A program made the position numbers and the translations under genes. Positions 51,266 through 59,850 of a stretch of DNA of 64,000 bases are shown here, in pieces (positions within the stretch are counted from its first letter, which is position 1; each line of letters begins with the position of its first letter). This DNA is from Labilithrix sp. (GTDB lineage Bacteria; Myxococcota_A; Polyangia; Polyangiales; Polyangiaceae). The DNA lies in NCBI GenBank assembly GCA_019637175.1, contig JAHBWD010000003.1, positions 1 to 64,000 on the forward strand, in the 5' to 3' direction. Under the pieces are notes generated by a model, which made no database searches, was not told the DNA's origin, and saw only the letters and a list, made by a program, of their open reading frames with translations.

Positions 51266-51747
51266 TTGATCTCCAGAGCCTGGGGCTTCTGCGCGGCGTG
51301 CGGGTGATCCGGCGTGGCGTAGACCTTCAGCTTGCCGAACATCTCGCGGCCGAGGACGTTCTTCGGGAGCATGCCCTTCACGGCCTTCTCGACCGGGAAG
51401 GTGGGCTTGTTCTCGAGGAGGCTGCGGTAGCTGTCGGCCTTGAAGCCGCCGGGGATGCCCGAGTGGCGGTTCCAGAACTTCTTGTCGAGCTTCTGGCCGG
51501 TGAGCTTCACCTTCGCAGCGTTGACGACGATGACGAAGTCACCGGTGTCGACGTGCGGCGTGTACGTCGGCTTGTGCTTGCCGCGGAGTCGCGCCGCGAC
51601 CTCGCTCGCGAGGCGGCCGAGCGGCTTGTCCGTCGCGTCGACGACCCACCAGCCGCGGTTCGCGGCGCCCTGCTCGGTCGTGGCCGAGTAGCTCTTGTTG
51701 GGGTTTCGTCGTGCGGTGGCCTTCTTTTCGGCCTCGGGCGTCGCCAT
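51262..51747 (-). CDS. rplM: 50S ribosomal protein L13
   Basis: The 161-residue protein carries the L13 motifs '[19 protein letters not shown]', '[24 protein letters not shown]' (in part) and '[22 protein letters not shown]'. It has an N-terminal extension of about 20 basic residues compared with the typical 142-residue protein. A GAGAGGAAG site precedes the ATG. Confidence 0.98.
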   Translation of the reverse strand: MATPEAEKKATARRNPNKSYSATTEQGAANRGWWVVDATDKPLGRLASEVAARLRGKHKPTYTPHVDTGDFVIVVNAAKVKLTGQKLDKKFWNRHSGIPGGFKADSYRSLLENKPTFPVEKAVKGMLPKNVLGREMFGKLKVYATPDHPHAAQKPQALEIK

Positions 51748-51779
51748 GGCTTCCTCTCGATATCGTTCTAGAACTTGCT

Positions 51780-51819
51780 GCCCTGGTCCCCCGCGGTGAG
51801 GGCTCCTGGGGGCAAGGGC
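51780..51819 (-). promoter_or_regulatory. Possible rplM leader hairpin
   Basis: GCCC-x4-CCCCC and GGGGG-x3-GGGC can pair in the 5' leader between promoter and gene. L13 leaders are autoregulatory in several bacteria; here it is only a candidate. Confidence 0.35.
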
Positions 51820-51824
51820 GCGGG

Positions 51825-51853
51825 AACTTACGAGGACGAGGTCCGTTCGTCAA
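51825..51853 (-). promoter_or_regulatory. Sigma-70 promoter of rplM-rpsI
   Basis: On the minus strand TTGACG (51848-51853), a 17-base spacer and TAAGTT (51825-51830) form a near-consensus promoter, giving a leader of about 70 bases. Confidence 0.75.
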
Positions 51854-51924
51854 GCGTTCCCGCCGCGGAAACGCAACGTTAGCCGGCGGCCTCTCGAAGG
51901 GCTTTCGCGGGGCTCGACACAAAT

Positions 51925-51944
51925 GACTGAACGGCGATTCATTC
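51925..51944. promoter_or_regulatory. Palindrome upstream of the acyl-CoA dehydrogenase operon
   Basis: GAC-TGAA-CGGCGA-TTCA-TTC is an imperfect inverted repeat 70 bases before the first gene. It resembles the TGAA/TTCA half sites of TetR-type fatty-acid regulators such as FadR of Bacillus. The assignment is tentative. Confidence 0.35.
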
Positions 51945-52015
51945 TTGCGGCTGAGATGCTTCGCACGTAAAACGTTTCGCCTCCAGAGCAGCTCGCCCCA
52001 GCCCGAGGAACCTCA

Positions 52016-53248
52016 ATGATTTCTTTCGATCCGACGGACGACCAGAAGCTGATGGTGGAGTCGGTGGCCCAGTTCGCGCGCACCACCCTCCGCCCGAAGA
52101 TCCGCGAGCTCGAGAAGGCCAGGGAGGTCCCCGAGGCCATCCGCCGCACGGCGCACGAGCTCGGGCTCGGCCTGGTCGCGCTCCCCGAGGCGATCGGCGG
52201 CGCGGGCCTCGGTCTCACGACCGCGGTCATGCTCGAAGAAGAGATCGCGTTCGGCGATCCCGCCGCGGGCTTCGCGTTCGCAGGACCGGGCGCGTTCGGC
52301 TTCGCGCTCCAGGAGCTCGCGACCGCCGAGCAAGCAAAGAAGGCGCTCGAGCCGTTCGCCGCCGACGCGTCGCTCTTCGGCGCCGTCGCGTGGGGCGAGC
52401 GCAAACCTCACCCCGATCGCGCGGGCCTCTCCACCACCGCCACGAAGAACGGCGGCGAATGGAAGCTCGACGGCAAGAAGGCCTACGTCGTCAACGCCGA
52501 TCGCGCGAAGCACTTCGTCGTGTTCGCGCAGGTCGACGCGAGCGCCGGATGGCGCGGCCTCGGCGCGTTCCTCGTCGACAAAGACGCCAAAGGCCTCTCG
52601 GTCGCTCCGCGCGAGACGACGCTCGGCCTCGACGCCGCGAGCTTCGGCGGCATCGCGCTCGACGGCGTGATCGTCCCCGACGGCGCGCGCCTGCATGGAG
52701 CGGCGAACGACTTCAACGCCGCGCTCGTTCGCTTCTTCGCGCGCCAGGCGCTCGTCGTCGCCGCACGCAGCGTCGGCCTCTCGCGCGCGGCCTTCGAGGT
52801 CACGCGCGAGTACGTCGACGGCCGCAAGGCGTTCGGAAAGCCGATCGGCCACTTCCAGGCGGTCGCGTTCACCGTCGCCGATCGCGCGATGGACGTCGAC
52901 GCGAGCCGCGGCCTCGTGTGGCGCGCCGCCGCCGCGTGGGACGCCTTCGACAAGGGCGAGGGCGACGAGCGCGAGTGCCTGCTCACCACCGCGCAGGCGG
53001 TCGCGTACGCGCACGAGGCGGCGATGCGCTGCGGCGACGACGGCGTGCAGCTCCACGGCGGCGCCGGCTTCATGCGCGACTACCCCGTCGAGAAATTCAT
53101 GCGCGACGCCAAGCAGCTCGGCCTCTGCGCGATGACGGCGGAGCACGCCGATCAGCTCGCCGGCGCGATGGCGCTCGGCGTCCCCGTCGCATCCGTCGAT
53201 CCCGGCCTCGTGCTCCCGACGCCCGAGACCCAGAACGCGTTCGTCTGA
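52016..53248 (+). CDS. Acyl-CoA dehydrogenase homologue lacking the catalytic Glu
   Basis: The 410-residue protein has the acyl-CoA dehydrogenase fold: N-terminal helices, 'LGLGLVALPEAIGGAGLGL', and the C-terminal 'QLHGGAGFMRDYPVEKFMRDAKQ'. At the end, where active enzymes have 'IYEGT...QR', this protein has 'LGLCAMTAEHADQLAGA', so the usual catalytic Glu is missing. It is immediately followed by a complete homologue. The pair looks like the alpha and beta subunits of heterotetrameric enzymes known from actinobacteria. It is probably involved in fatty-acid or sterol side-chain oxidation. Confidence 0.9.
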   Translation: MISFDPTDDQKLMVESVAQFARTTLRPKIRELEKAREVPEAIRRTAHELGLGLVALPEAIGGAGLGLTTAVMLEEEIAFGDPAAGFAFAGPGAFGFALQELATAEQAKKALEPFAADASLFGAVAWGERKPHPDRAGLSTTATKNGGEWKLDGKKAYVVNADRAKHFVVFAQVDASAGWRGLGAFLVDKDAKGLSVAPRETTLGLDAASFGGIALDGVIVPDGARLHGAANDFNAALVRFFARQALVVAARSVGLSRAAFEVTREYVDGRKAFGKPIGHFQAVAFTVADRAMDVDASRGLVWRAAAAWDAFDKGEGDERECLLTTAQAVAYAHEAAMRCGDDGVQLHGGAGFMRDYPVEKFMRDAKQLGLCAMTAEHADQLAGAMALGVPVASVDPGLVLPTPETQNAFV

Positions 53249-53268
53249 AGAGAGAAGAAGAGGAAGCC

Positions 53269-54498
53269 ATGGCCATCGAATTTTCTCTCGGCAAGAAGCA
53301 CCTCGAGATGCGCGAAGGCATTCGCGCGCTCGCGAAGAACGTCATCCGCCCGCAGGCGCTCGCGTGGGATCGCGAAGGGGGCATCCCCGAAGACTTCCTC
53401 CGCAACATGGCGCGCATGGCGACGTCGATGGGATCGAACGCCATGCGCTCGGGCCTCGGCGAAGACGACGACAAGAAGAACGAGGAGAAGTCCCGCGCGA
53501 AGGGCGGCGGAAACCTCTTCGGCGTGCTCGCCTCCGAAGAGCTCGCGTGGGGCGACGGCGGCTTCCTCTTGTGCCTACCGGGGCCGGGCCTCGGCGGTCC
53601 GCCGGTGCGCGCTTCGGGCACGCCCGAGCAGAAGAAGCGCTTCTTCGAAGTCTTCCAAGACATCGAAGGCCCGCTGAAGTGGGGCGCGTACGGCCTCACC
53701 GAGCCCGCCGCCGGCAGCGACGTCGCCGGCATCCGCACGAGCTGCCGCAAGGACGGCAAGCACTGGGTGCTCAACGGGCGCAAGTGCTACATCACGAACG
53801 GCGCGCGCGCGTCGTGGACGGTCATCTTCGCGACGATCGATCCCGGCCTCGGCCGCGCGGGGCATCGCGCGTTCGTCGTCGAGAAGGGCACGCCCGGCTT
53901 CGCCGTCGGGCGCATCGAGGAGAAGATGGGCCTCCGCGCGAGCGAGACGGCCGAGCTCGTGCTCGAAGACTGCCGTGTCCCCGAGGAGAACCTCCTCGGC
54001 GGCGAAGAGAAGTACGTCTCCAAGGAAGGCTTCATGACCGCGATGAAGACCTTCGACAACACGCGTCCTCTCGTCGGCGCGATGGCGTGCGGCATCGGCC
54101 GCGCGGCGTACGACTACGCGTGCGACTTCGTGAAAGACAACTACGTCCTCTCGCGTCCGATCCCGCGCTACGCGGCGATCGTCGAGCGCCTCGCGAAGGT
54201 CGGCCGCTCGCTCGACGCCGCGCGCACGCTCACCTGGCGCGCCGCGTGGATGGCCGACAACGGTCTCGCCAACGCGAAGGAGGCGAGCATGTCGAAGGCG
54301 CTCGCGGGCCAGGCCGCCATCCGCGCGTGCATCGAGGCGATCGAGATCTGCGGCGCCGAGGGCTCGATCGCGCGTGACCACCAGCTCCTCGAGAAGTGGT
54401 TCCGCGACATCAAGGTCTACGACATCTTCGAAGGCACGGGGCAGATCCAGCGCATCGTGATCTCGAAGCGCCTCATCAGCGATCTCAAGTCGTTCTGA
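53269..54498 (+). CDS. Acyl-CoA dehydrogenase, catalytic partner
   Basis: The 409-residue flavoenzyme has 'WGAYGLTEPAAGSDVAGI', 'ITNGARASWTVIFATID', 'KMGLRASETAELVLEDCRVP' and the catalytic Glu388 in 'YDIFEGTGQIQRIVI'. It would introduce the alpha,beta double bond in an acyl-CoA using FAD. An insert rich in Asp/Lys ('GLGEDDDKKNEEKSRAKGGG', near residue 65) is not typical. It lies 20 bases after the first homologue with an AGGAAG ribosome site, in an operon. Confidence 0.92.
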   Translation: MAIEFSLGKKHLEMREGIRALAKNVIRPQALAWDREGGIPEDFLRNMARMATSMGSNAMRSGLGEDDDKKNEEKSRAKGGGNLFGVLASEELAWGDGGFLLCLPGPGLGGPPVRASGTPEQKKRFFEVFQDIEGPLKWGAYGLTEPAAGSDVAGIRTSCRKDGKHWVLNGRKCYITNGARASWTVIFATIDPGLGRAGHRAFVVEKGTPGFAVGRIEEKMGLRASETAELVLEDCRVPEENLLGGEEKYVSKEGFMTAMKTFDNTRPLVGAMACGIGRAAYDYACDFVKDNYVLSRPIPRYAAIVERLAKVGRSLDAARTLTWRAAWMADNGLANAKEASMSKALAGQAAIRACIEAIEICGAEGSIARDHQLLEKWFRDIKVYDIFEGTGQIQRIVISKRLISDLKSF

Positions 54499-54505
54499 GC
54501 TTCGG

Positions 54506-55279
54506 TCACTCGGACGGAGCGTCGGCGCCGCCGTCGCGCGCGCCGGCCTCCGGCGAGCCCGCTTCCGGCGAGCCCGCGTCTTCGTCTGCGCGCGGCTCGA
54601 GCGACGCGTCGTAGCGCGGCATCCGGCATCCCTTGGGATCGCCGTTGTTCGACTGCGCTTGCGCCATGCACGACTTCATCATGCGCGCGACCATCGTGCG
54701 CGTCGGGATGCGGCAGATGCCGTTCTTGCCCGACGCCGAGATCCACTTCCAGAGGCCCGAGCTCCACGCGTAGCTCGGGCTCGGATCGGCGACGCGCTCG
54801 GTCGACGCGTGATCGTCGACCCAGCTCCAGAAGCTGCCGCGCCACATGCCGCCTTCGAGCTCGCGCATCTGCTTCGCTTCCTCCGGCGGGTTCTCGAAGA
54901 TCGCCTGGAAGCGGAAGACCGCCGCCCACTGACACTTCTTGCCCGTGTCGGTGCCCTGCTCCCAACGCTTGTTGTCGGGATACGAGACCGCGGGGTTCTG
55001 GAACCAGTCGAGGCCGCGCGTCGAGAAGCCGTTGACGCTCGCGCCCACCGACGCGCTCGGCACCGGGACGCCGATGTCCTTCACGCTGATCTCGTATTGG
55101 TTCACGTTCGACGCGGCGGCCTGGAGCGCCTTCAGCACCTCGTCGTTGTCGACCTCGCGCTGGCTGAACGCGTCTTCGCCTTGCGCGGCCTCCTCTTCTT
55201 CGGCGCGGCTCCCGCAGCCGACCCCGATGGCGAGGATGCACGTACCGATCAGTCCAACAAGAAGGTGCCGGTGGCTCAT
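54506..55279 (-). CDS. Lipoprotein of unknown function with SPEAG repeats
   Basis: The 257-residue protein has a lipobox (AIGVGC), an acidic stretch, and a mature domain rich in Trp and Asn ('FWSWVDDHAST', 'YAWSSGLWKWISASGKNG') with four more Cys. The C-terminus holds the short repeat 'AGSPEAGSPEAG'. No family is recognised. The ATG at 55279 starts the signal; the longer frame from 55300 adds seven residues without a ribosome site. It is convergent with the acyl-CoA dehydrogenase gene, 7 bases away. Confidence 0.68.
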   Translation of the reverse strand: MSHRHLLVGLIGTCILAIGVGCGSRAEEEEAAQGEDAFSQREVDNDEVLKALQAAASNVNQYEISVKDIGVPVPSASVGASVNGFSTRGLDWFQNPAVSYPDNKRWEQGTDTGKKCQWAAVFRFQAIFENPPEEAKQMRELEGGMWRGSFWSWVDDHASTERVADPSPSYAWSSGLWKWISASGKNGICRIPTRTMVARMMKSCMAQAQSNNGDPKGCRMPRYDASLEPRADEDAGSPEAGSPEAGARDGGADAPSE

Positions 55280-55520
55280 GCCTGCATCATTTGCACACAT
55301 CAGGCCACATCGGCGCTGGGCAGATCACCGCGGTTTTCTCGATGTCGAGGGGGATCCTCGTGAGCCCGCCAGCGTCCCTTGGTGGATCGCGTGAACGCCG
55401 AGCCGGCCAAGTGTCGTTCGATCACGACACTTCGGAGGAAGCCCGGCGCCCACAATTGGTTCAACCATTCGATAACTGGTCCGCCCCGCGATGGCGCGGC
55501 GCTTGCGCTGGAGGAAGGCC

Positions 55521-56267
55521 ATGAACCTCCTCACTTGCTTCGGAGCCTTCGGAATCGCGACGAGCCTCGCGCTCGTCATCGGATGCGGCGGTCAGCGCGA
55601 AGAGCCGCCCTGCCCCGGCCCTCAGCCCGTGACCCAAGCGGCCGCCGCGCGCCTCCGCCTCTCGCGCGTCGACTTCGGCGGACGCGACGCGGCAGGCCAC
55701 GCGCGCACCGTCGGCCGCGACCTCGACGGCGTCTGCACGACCGGCCCCGACCGCCTCGCGTGCCGGGCGCCTGAAGGCGCGCCGGCCTCGCTGCAATTCG
55801 ACGCCGAGGGCGGCGTCGACAACGCGTTCGGCAAGCACCTGCTGCCCGCGTTCGATCTCCTCTACGGACGTTCGAACGAGAAGTGGTCGGGCGCCAGCGT
55901 GCTCGACGTCGACGAGAGCGGCGACGGGACGCTGTTCCTCCTCGAGCCGAAGGGCACGATGGTCCGCATCCCTCTCACGCACGCGCGCATCGCAGAGACC
56001 GACGAGGGCCAGACGCTCACCGCAGTGATCCCCACAGGCCGGCTCGTCGAGCTGTTCCGCGAAGACGCGAGAGCGATCGACGCCGACCTCTGCCCCGCGG
56101 CGGCGCTCGTCACGATCGAGAGCTTCTTTCGTCAGGTGAGCGACATGCGCGCCGACGGCGACGCCACGCTCCCTTGCGACGCGCTCTCGCTCGGGCTCGT
56201 CTTCGAGGGATCGCCGGTCGATACGCTCCCCGAGCCTCGGCCGTCTCTCTGTAGAGAGAAGGACTAG
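55521..56267 (+). CDS. Lipoprotein of unknown function
   Basis: The 248-residue protein has a lipobox (ALVIGC). The mature domain has Cys near residues 31, 70, 78, 190, 216 and 244, so disulfides are likely. A strand pair 'TLFLLEPKGTMVRIPLTHARI' stands out. No family is recognised. The ATG at 55521 has GGAGGAAGG upstream. Its last 4 bases overlap the end of the convergent Omp85 gene. Confidence 0.68.
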   Translation: MNLLTCFGAFGIATSLALVIGCGGQREEPPCPGPQPVTQAAAARLRLSRVDFGGRDAAGHARTVGRDLDGVCTTGPDRLACRAPEGAPASLQFDAEGGVDNAFGKHLLPAFDLLYGRSNEKWSGASVLDVDESGDGTLFLLEPKGTMVRIPLTHARIAETDEGQTLTAVIPTGRLVELFREDARAIDADLCPAAALVTIESFFRQVSDMRADGDATLPCDALSLGLVFEGSPVDTLPEPRPSLCREKD

Positions 56268-59200
56268 AAGAGGCCGATCGCGAAGTTGATCGCGCCGACG
56301 TCTTCGTAGGCCTCGCGCGTCACGTTGAAGCCGTAGTCGACCGCGAGCGGACCGACGGGCGTCTGCACGCGGACGCCGCTGCCGACGTCGGCGCGCATGG
56401 GGAATTTGCCCGTGCGGAAGGGATACGCGGGATCGACCCAGAGGTTGCCGATGTCGGTGAAGAAGACGGTCTCGAAAGGACCGCGGATCGGGATGCGCAG
56501 CTCGATCCGCTGGTTGACCATCAGGTTGCCGCCGCGGATCGGCTTGGTCGCCGAGGTGAACTTCGCGGTGTTGGGGACCTGCGTGCCGGGCTGCGTCGGG
56601 CTTTCGACGAAGTCGGGGAGATCCCTGTCGGCGAAGATGCGGTCGGCGTCGTCTTGCGGGATGAAGCTGTTGAGGTTCCAACCGCGCATCGAGTCGACGC
56701 CGCCCATGAAGAAGAGGCGGTCGGGGTAGGTCGCCGAGTCGGGCGTGATCTGGATGTTCGTCCCGATGCGCGTGAGCGCCGCGATGCGCATGCCCTTCGG
56801 CAGCGGGATGTAGCCGCCGAACGTCTCCGTGAGCTTGAAGAAGTGGCTCTCCGCGGGTGGCGCGACGCCGAGCACGCGGCCCCGCGTGTCTTCGATCGGG
56901 TAGCCGTCGACGTGCTCGACGCCGCTGACGAAGTAGGTCCCGCGCGAGGCGTTGAACGCGTTGTCGCGGCGATCCCAGCTGATGAGGACTCTCTGCGCGA
57001 AGACGTAGCTCTCGCCGTCGGGGACGAGGAGCTGGCGCACGAGATCGGTCGTGTTCACGCCTTGCTGCGCGCGCGACAGGAGGTAATCGGTGATGTTGCC
57101 CTCCTGGAAGATGCGCACGTTGTTGAACTCGAAGCTCTGGAAGAGCGTGATCTGGAAGTCGTTCGTCGGGCGGTAGTTGATGTTGGGGATCGCGGCGACC
57201 TTCGTGATGTAGAAGTCGCGCTGGAGGTCGTGGACCAAGATGCCGTCGACGCCGACGCGCACGAGCGGACCGAGGCCGACCTCGGGGAACACGAGGCTGC
57301 CGGTCGCGCGCAAGCCGAGGCGGGCGATGATGTTCAGATCGCGGTAGTTGGTGCGCGCCGTCGGGTCGATGATGAAGGGCGTCGGGATGTACGCGAGCTG
57401 GAGGCGCATCGTGAGCTGCACCGCGTTGCCCCAGAGGTTTCGATGGCCGTACTCGGTCGCGAGGCGGAAACCTTCGCCGGTGGAGAAGCCGGGCGCGACC
57501 TCGGTGTATTGCCGCGGCCGCTCGACCACGGTGATGACGACGACCTTGTTCCGCTGAGGAACGTAGGGGTTCTCGAGGCCGACGCTGATGCTGGCGAACG
57601 CGCCGAGCGTCGCGATGCGCTCTTCGGTCTTGCGCACGAGGCTCGCGCGATAGGGCTGCCCGACCTCGAGCGCGACGCGACGCATGATCGTCGAGGCGTT
57701 CGTGTACTGGTTGCCCCGGATGACGAACTCCCTGACGAAGACCTGCTCACCCTCGGTGATGATGAAGCGAACGCGCGCGCGCGTGCGGTCGGGCGATTGC
57801 TCCAGCGTGTACTTGACGTCGACGAACGCGTAGCCCTCCTCTTTGTAGGCGTCGCCGATGCGCCGGCGCGCCTCCTCGAGCTTCACGGTGCTGACGTAGG
57901 AGCCGAGCTTCACGTCGGCGGCGTCGGCGAGCTGGCTCGGGGAGATCGCCTTGGCGCCGGTGAACGCGATGTCCCAGAGCTGCGTTCGCGGCCCGAGCTT
58001 CACCGGGATGCGCAGCCAGACGCGCGGCTCGCACTCGATGCCGCGCGCAGGATCGGGCACGCAGGTCGACCCCTGCTCGAGCGGAGGAACGGGCAGCGGC
58101 AGCCCCGCGGCGTCGTACGTGCAGACGTCGGGCGCCTGCCGGGGGATCGGCATGGGGATGCAGTCGCCCGGCGGCGAGCGCGGGTGGCAGCGCCGTCGCA
58201 TCACTTGCACCGGTCCGACCTGCGCGGCGAGGAAACCCTCGGAGCGATAGAGCTCCTGGACGTGCTGCACCGCGCGCTCGTACGTCTCGGGCGCGTAGAC
58301 GCTGTCGGGATCGAGCTCGAGAGGCGCAGGGCGCGCGCCGCGATGCTCGAGTGGTCCGAACGTGTCGTCGACGCCGCGCGGTCGAGGCGCCACCAGGATC
58401 TCGCCGCCGGGCAGCTCCTCGGCGAGGTAGCTGTCGATCTCGCTGCCGATGTCCTTCGCCGAAGGCGGACCACCCTCGGAGAGCTTCTTCACGTCGGCTT
58501 CGCGCAGGCACGGGTACGAGCGCGCGGCGACGCCGACGCGTGACTCCTCCTTGACGTGGAAGACGAGGTAGTTCACCGCGTCGGCAGGCGTGCCGCGCTG
58601 CTCGAGGTGAACGTCGGCGTCGAGGAACCCGTGCTTGACGTAGTAATCGCGGATCTTTTGGACGAGGTGCGTGGGCGATCGATCGGTCTCGGTCTCGAGC
58701 TCGAGCGCCTCGTCGAGCGTGGACTTGTCGAAGTGGTCGTTTCCCTCGTAGCGCGTCTCGTAGCGCATTCCGAAGTCGACGCGCACGCGCAGGACGATGA
58801 ACCCTTTGTGGAGCACGACGTCGTGAGAGACCTCGGCGCGGTGCCAGCCCTTGCCGCGGATGTGGGTCTGGAGCGCCGCGTCGGCGGCGTCGAGCGGCAC
58901 CTCGTCGGCGCGCATCCCGAGGCGCATGGAGTACTGCTTCTCGGCGTCTTCGATCGCTTCCTTCGTCCCGCGGATCGGATAGAGGACGCGACGCTCGATC
59001 ATGCGCGGCGCGCCGACCTGAACGTCGACGACGAGCACGACCCGCAGCGGATCGTCCGTTCCGCGCGTGTACATCATGACCGTCGGCGAGGGAAAACCGC
59101 GTCGCTGGAGGATCGACTCGATGCGCGCCTTGTGCTTCTCCATGTCGCCGGCGACGAGCTCGCCCTCGACCGCGAGATCGGCGTCGCGAACCAGCTCGTC

Positions 59201-59671
59201 GCCGTTGACGGGCGCGTTGTGGAAGTCGATGCGGATGCCGTCGATGATCTTGCGCGGCATCACGCGCAACGTCGCGTGAACGCCGGCGCCCTCCTTGACG
59301 AGCAGCACGCGCGCGTCGGCGAAGTGCCCGCTCGCGAGCGCTTCGTCGAGCGTGCGACGAACCAAGACCTCCGTGACGCGATCGCCCGGCCGCATCTTCG
59401 TGATCGTGGGCGGCCTCACGTCGGGCCAGCGGTCGTCGTCGAGCTCGACGTCGACGGCGACGAGGGGCTCCCCGAGGAAGGGCGTGAGATCGGGCGGAGC
59501 CGAGAGAACAGGCGCCGGGGAAGGCCCCGTCGCGAGAGGAGGCGGCGTGAGCACCGTGACCTCTTCGTCGGCGGTCGGCTTGACGACCTGAGCCGCGGCC
59601 GCCGTGATCACCCCGAAGAGCATCCACAGGGCGAGCACGAGCTGCAGGATCCGCCTGTGCCGTCTCGCCAT
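56264..59671 (-). CDS. Omp85 family outer-membrane protein (BamA/TamA-like), extended
   Basis: The 1135-residue protein has a signal peptide and several POTRA-like units ('RRVLYPIRGTKEAIEDAEKQ', 'WDIAFTGAKAISPSQLADAA', 'VREFVIRGNQYTNASTIMRR'). A C-terminal 16-strand-type barrel follows, with the family loop 'FFMGGVDSMRGWNL' and final 'INFAIGLF'. Normal BamA is about 800 residues. The excess is in the POTRA part, including a Cys/Pro-rich insert (about 500-560). Such proteins insert or export outer-membrane proteins. TATGAT lies 9 bases before the ATG. Confidence 0.92.
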   Translation of the reverse strand: MARRHRRILQLVLALWMLFGVITAAAAQVVKPTADEEVTVLTPPPLATGPSPAPVLSAPPDLTPFLGEPLVAVDVELDDDRWPDVRPPTITKMRPGDRVTEVLVRRTLDEALASGHFADARVLLVKEGAGVHATLRVMPRKIIDGIRIDFHNAPVNGDELVRDADLAVEGELVAGDMEKHKARIESILQRRGFPSPTVMMYTRGTDDPLRVVLVVDVQVGAPRMIERRVLYPIRGTKEAIEDAEKQYSMRLGMRADEVPLDAADAALQTHIRGKGWHRAEVSHDVVLHKGFIVLRVRVDFGMRYETRYEGNDHFDKSTLDEALELETETDRSPTHLVQKIRDYYVKHGFLDADVHLEQRGTPADAVNYLVFHVKEESRVGVAARSYPCLREADVKKLSEGGPPSAKDIGSEIDSYLAEELPGGEILVAPRPRGVDDTFGPLEHRGARPAPLELDPDSVYAPETYERAVQHVQELYRSEGFLAAQVGPVQVMRRRCHPRSPPGDCIPMPIPRQAPDVCTYDAAGLPLPVPPLEQGSTCVPDPARGIECEPRVWLRIPVKLGPRTQLWDIAFTGAKAISPSQLADAADVKLGSYVSTVKLEEARRRIGDAYKEEGYAFVDVKYTLEQSPDRTRARVRFIITEGEQVFVREFVIRGNQYTNASTIMRRVALEVGQPYRASLVRKTEERIATLGAFASISVGLENPYVPQRNKVVVITVVERPRQYTEVAPGFSTGEGFRLATEYGHRNLWGNAVQLTMRLQLAYIPTPFIIDPTARTNYRDLNIIARLGLRATGSLVFPEVGLGPLVRVGVDGILVHDLQRDFYITKVAAIPNINYRPTNDFQITLFQSFEFNNVRIFQEGNITDYLLSRAQQGVNTTDLVRQLLVPDGESYVFAQRVLISWDRRDNAFNASRGTYFVSGVEHVDGYPIEDTRGRVLGVAPPAESHFFKLTETFGGYIPLPKGMRIAALTRIGTNIQITPDSATYPDRLFFMGGVDSMRGWNLNSFIPQDDADRIFADRDLPDFVESPTQPGTQVPNTAKFTSATKPIRGGNLMVNQRIELRIPIRGPFETVFFTDIGNLWVDPAYPFRTGKFPMRADVGSGVRVQTPVGPLAVDYGFNVTREAYEDVGAINFAIGLF

Positions 59672-59680
59672 CCGGCGCGC

Positions 59681-59686
59681 ATCATA
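59681..59686 (-). promoter_or_regulatory. -10 element (TATGAT) of the Omp85 gene
   Basis: TATGAT on the minus strand ends 9 bases before the ATG at 59671. Confidence 0.55.
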
Positions 59687-59850
59687 CTGTCACCCGTTCG
59701 GAGATGTCTCCGCGGTGACGATCGAGACAGCCCGATACGGGCCCTCGATACACCCCCTCCGCCGGCGTCGACGATCTCCGATACACCCCTCGGATCTGCC
59801 GTATTTCTGGGCTCGAGCGGGCCGGCACGATCCGCGCAAGGTGGGACGGC

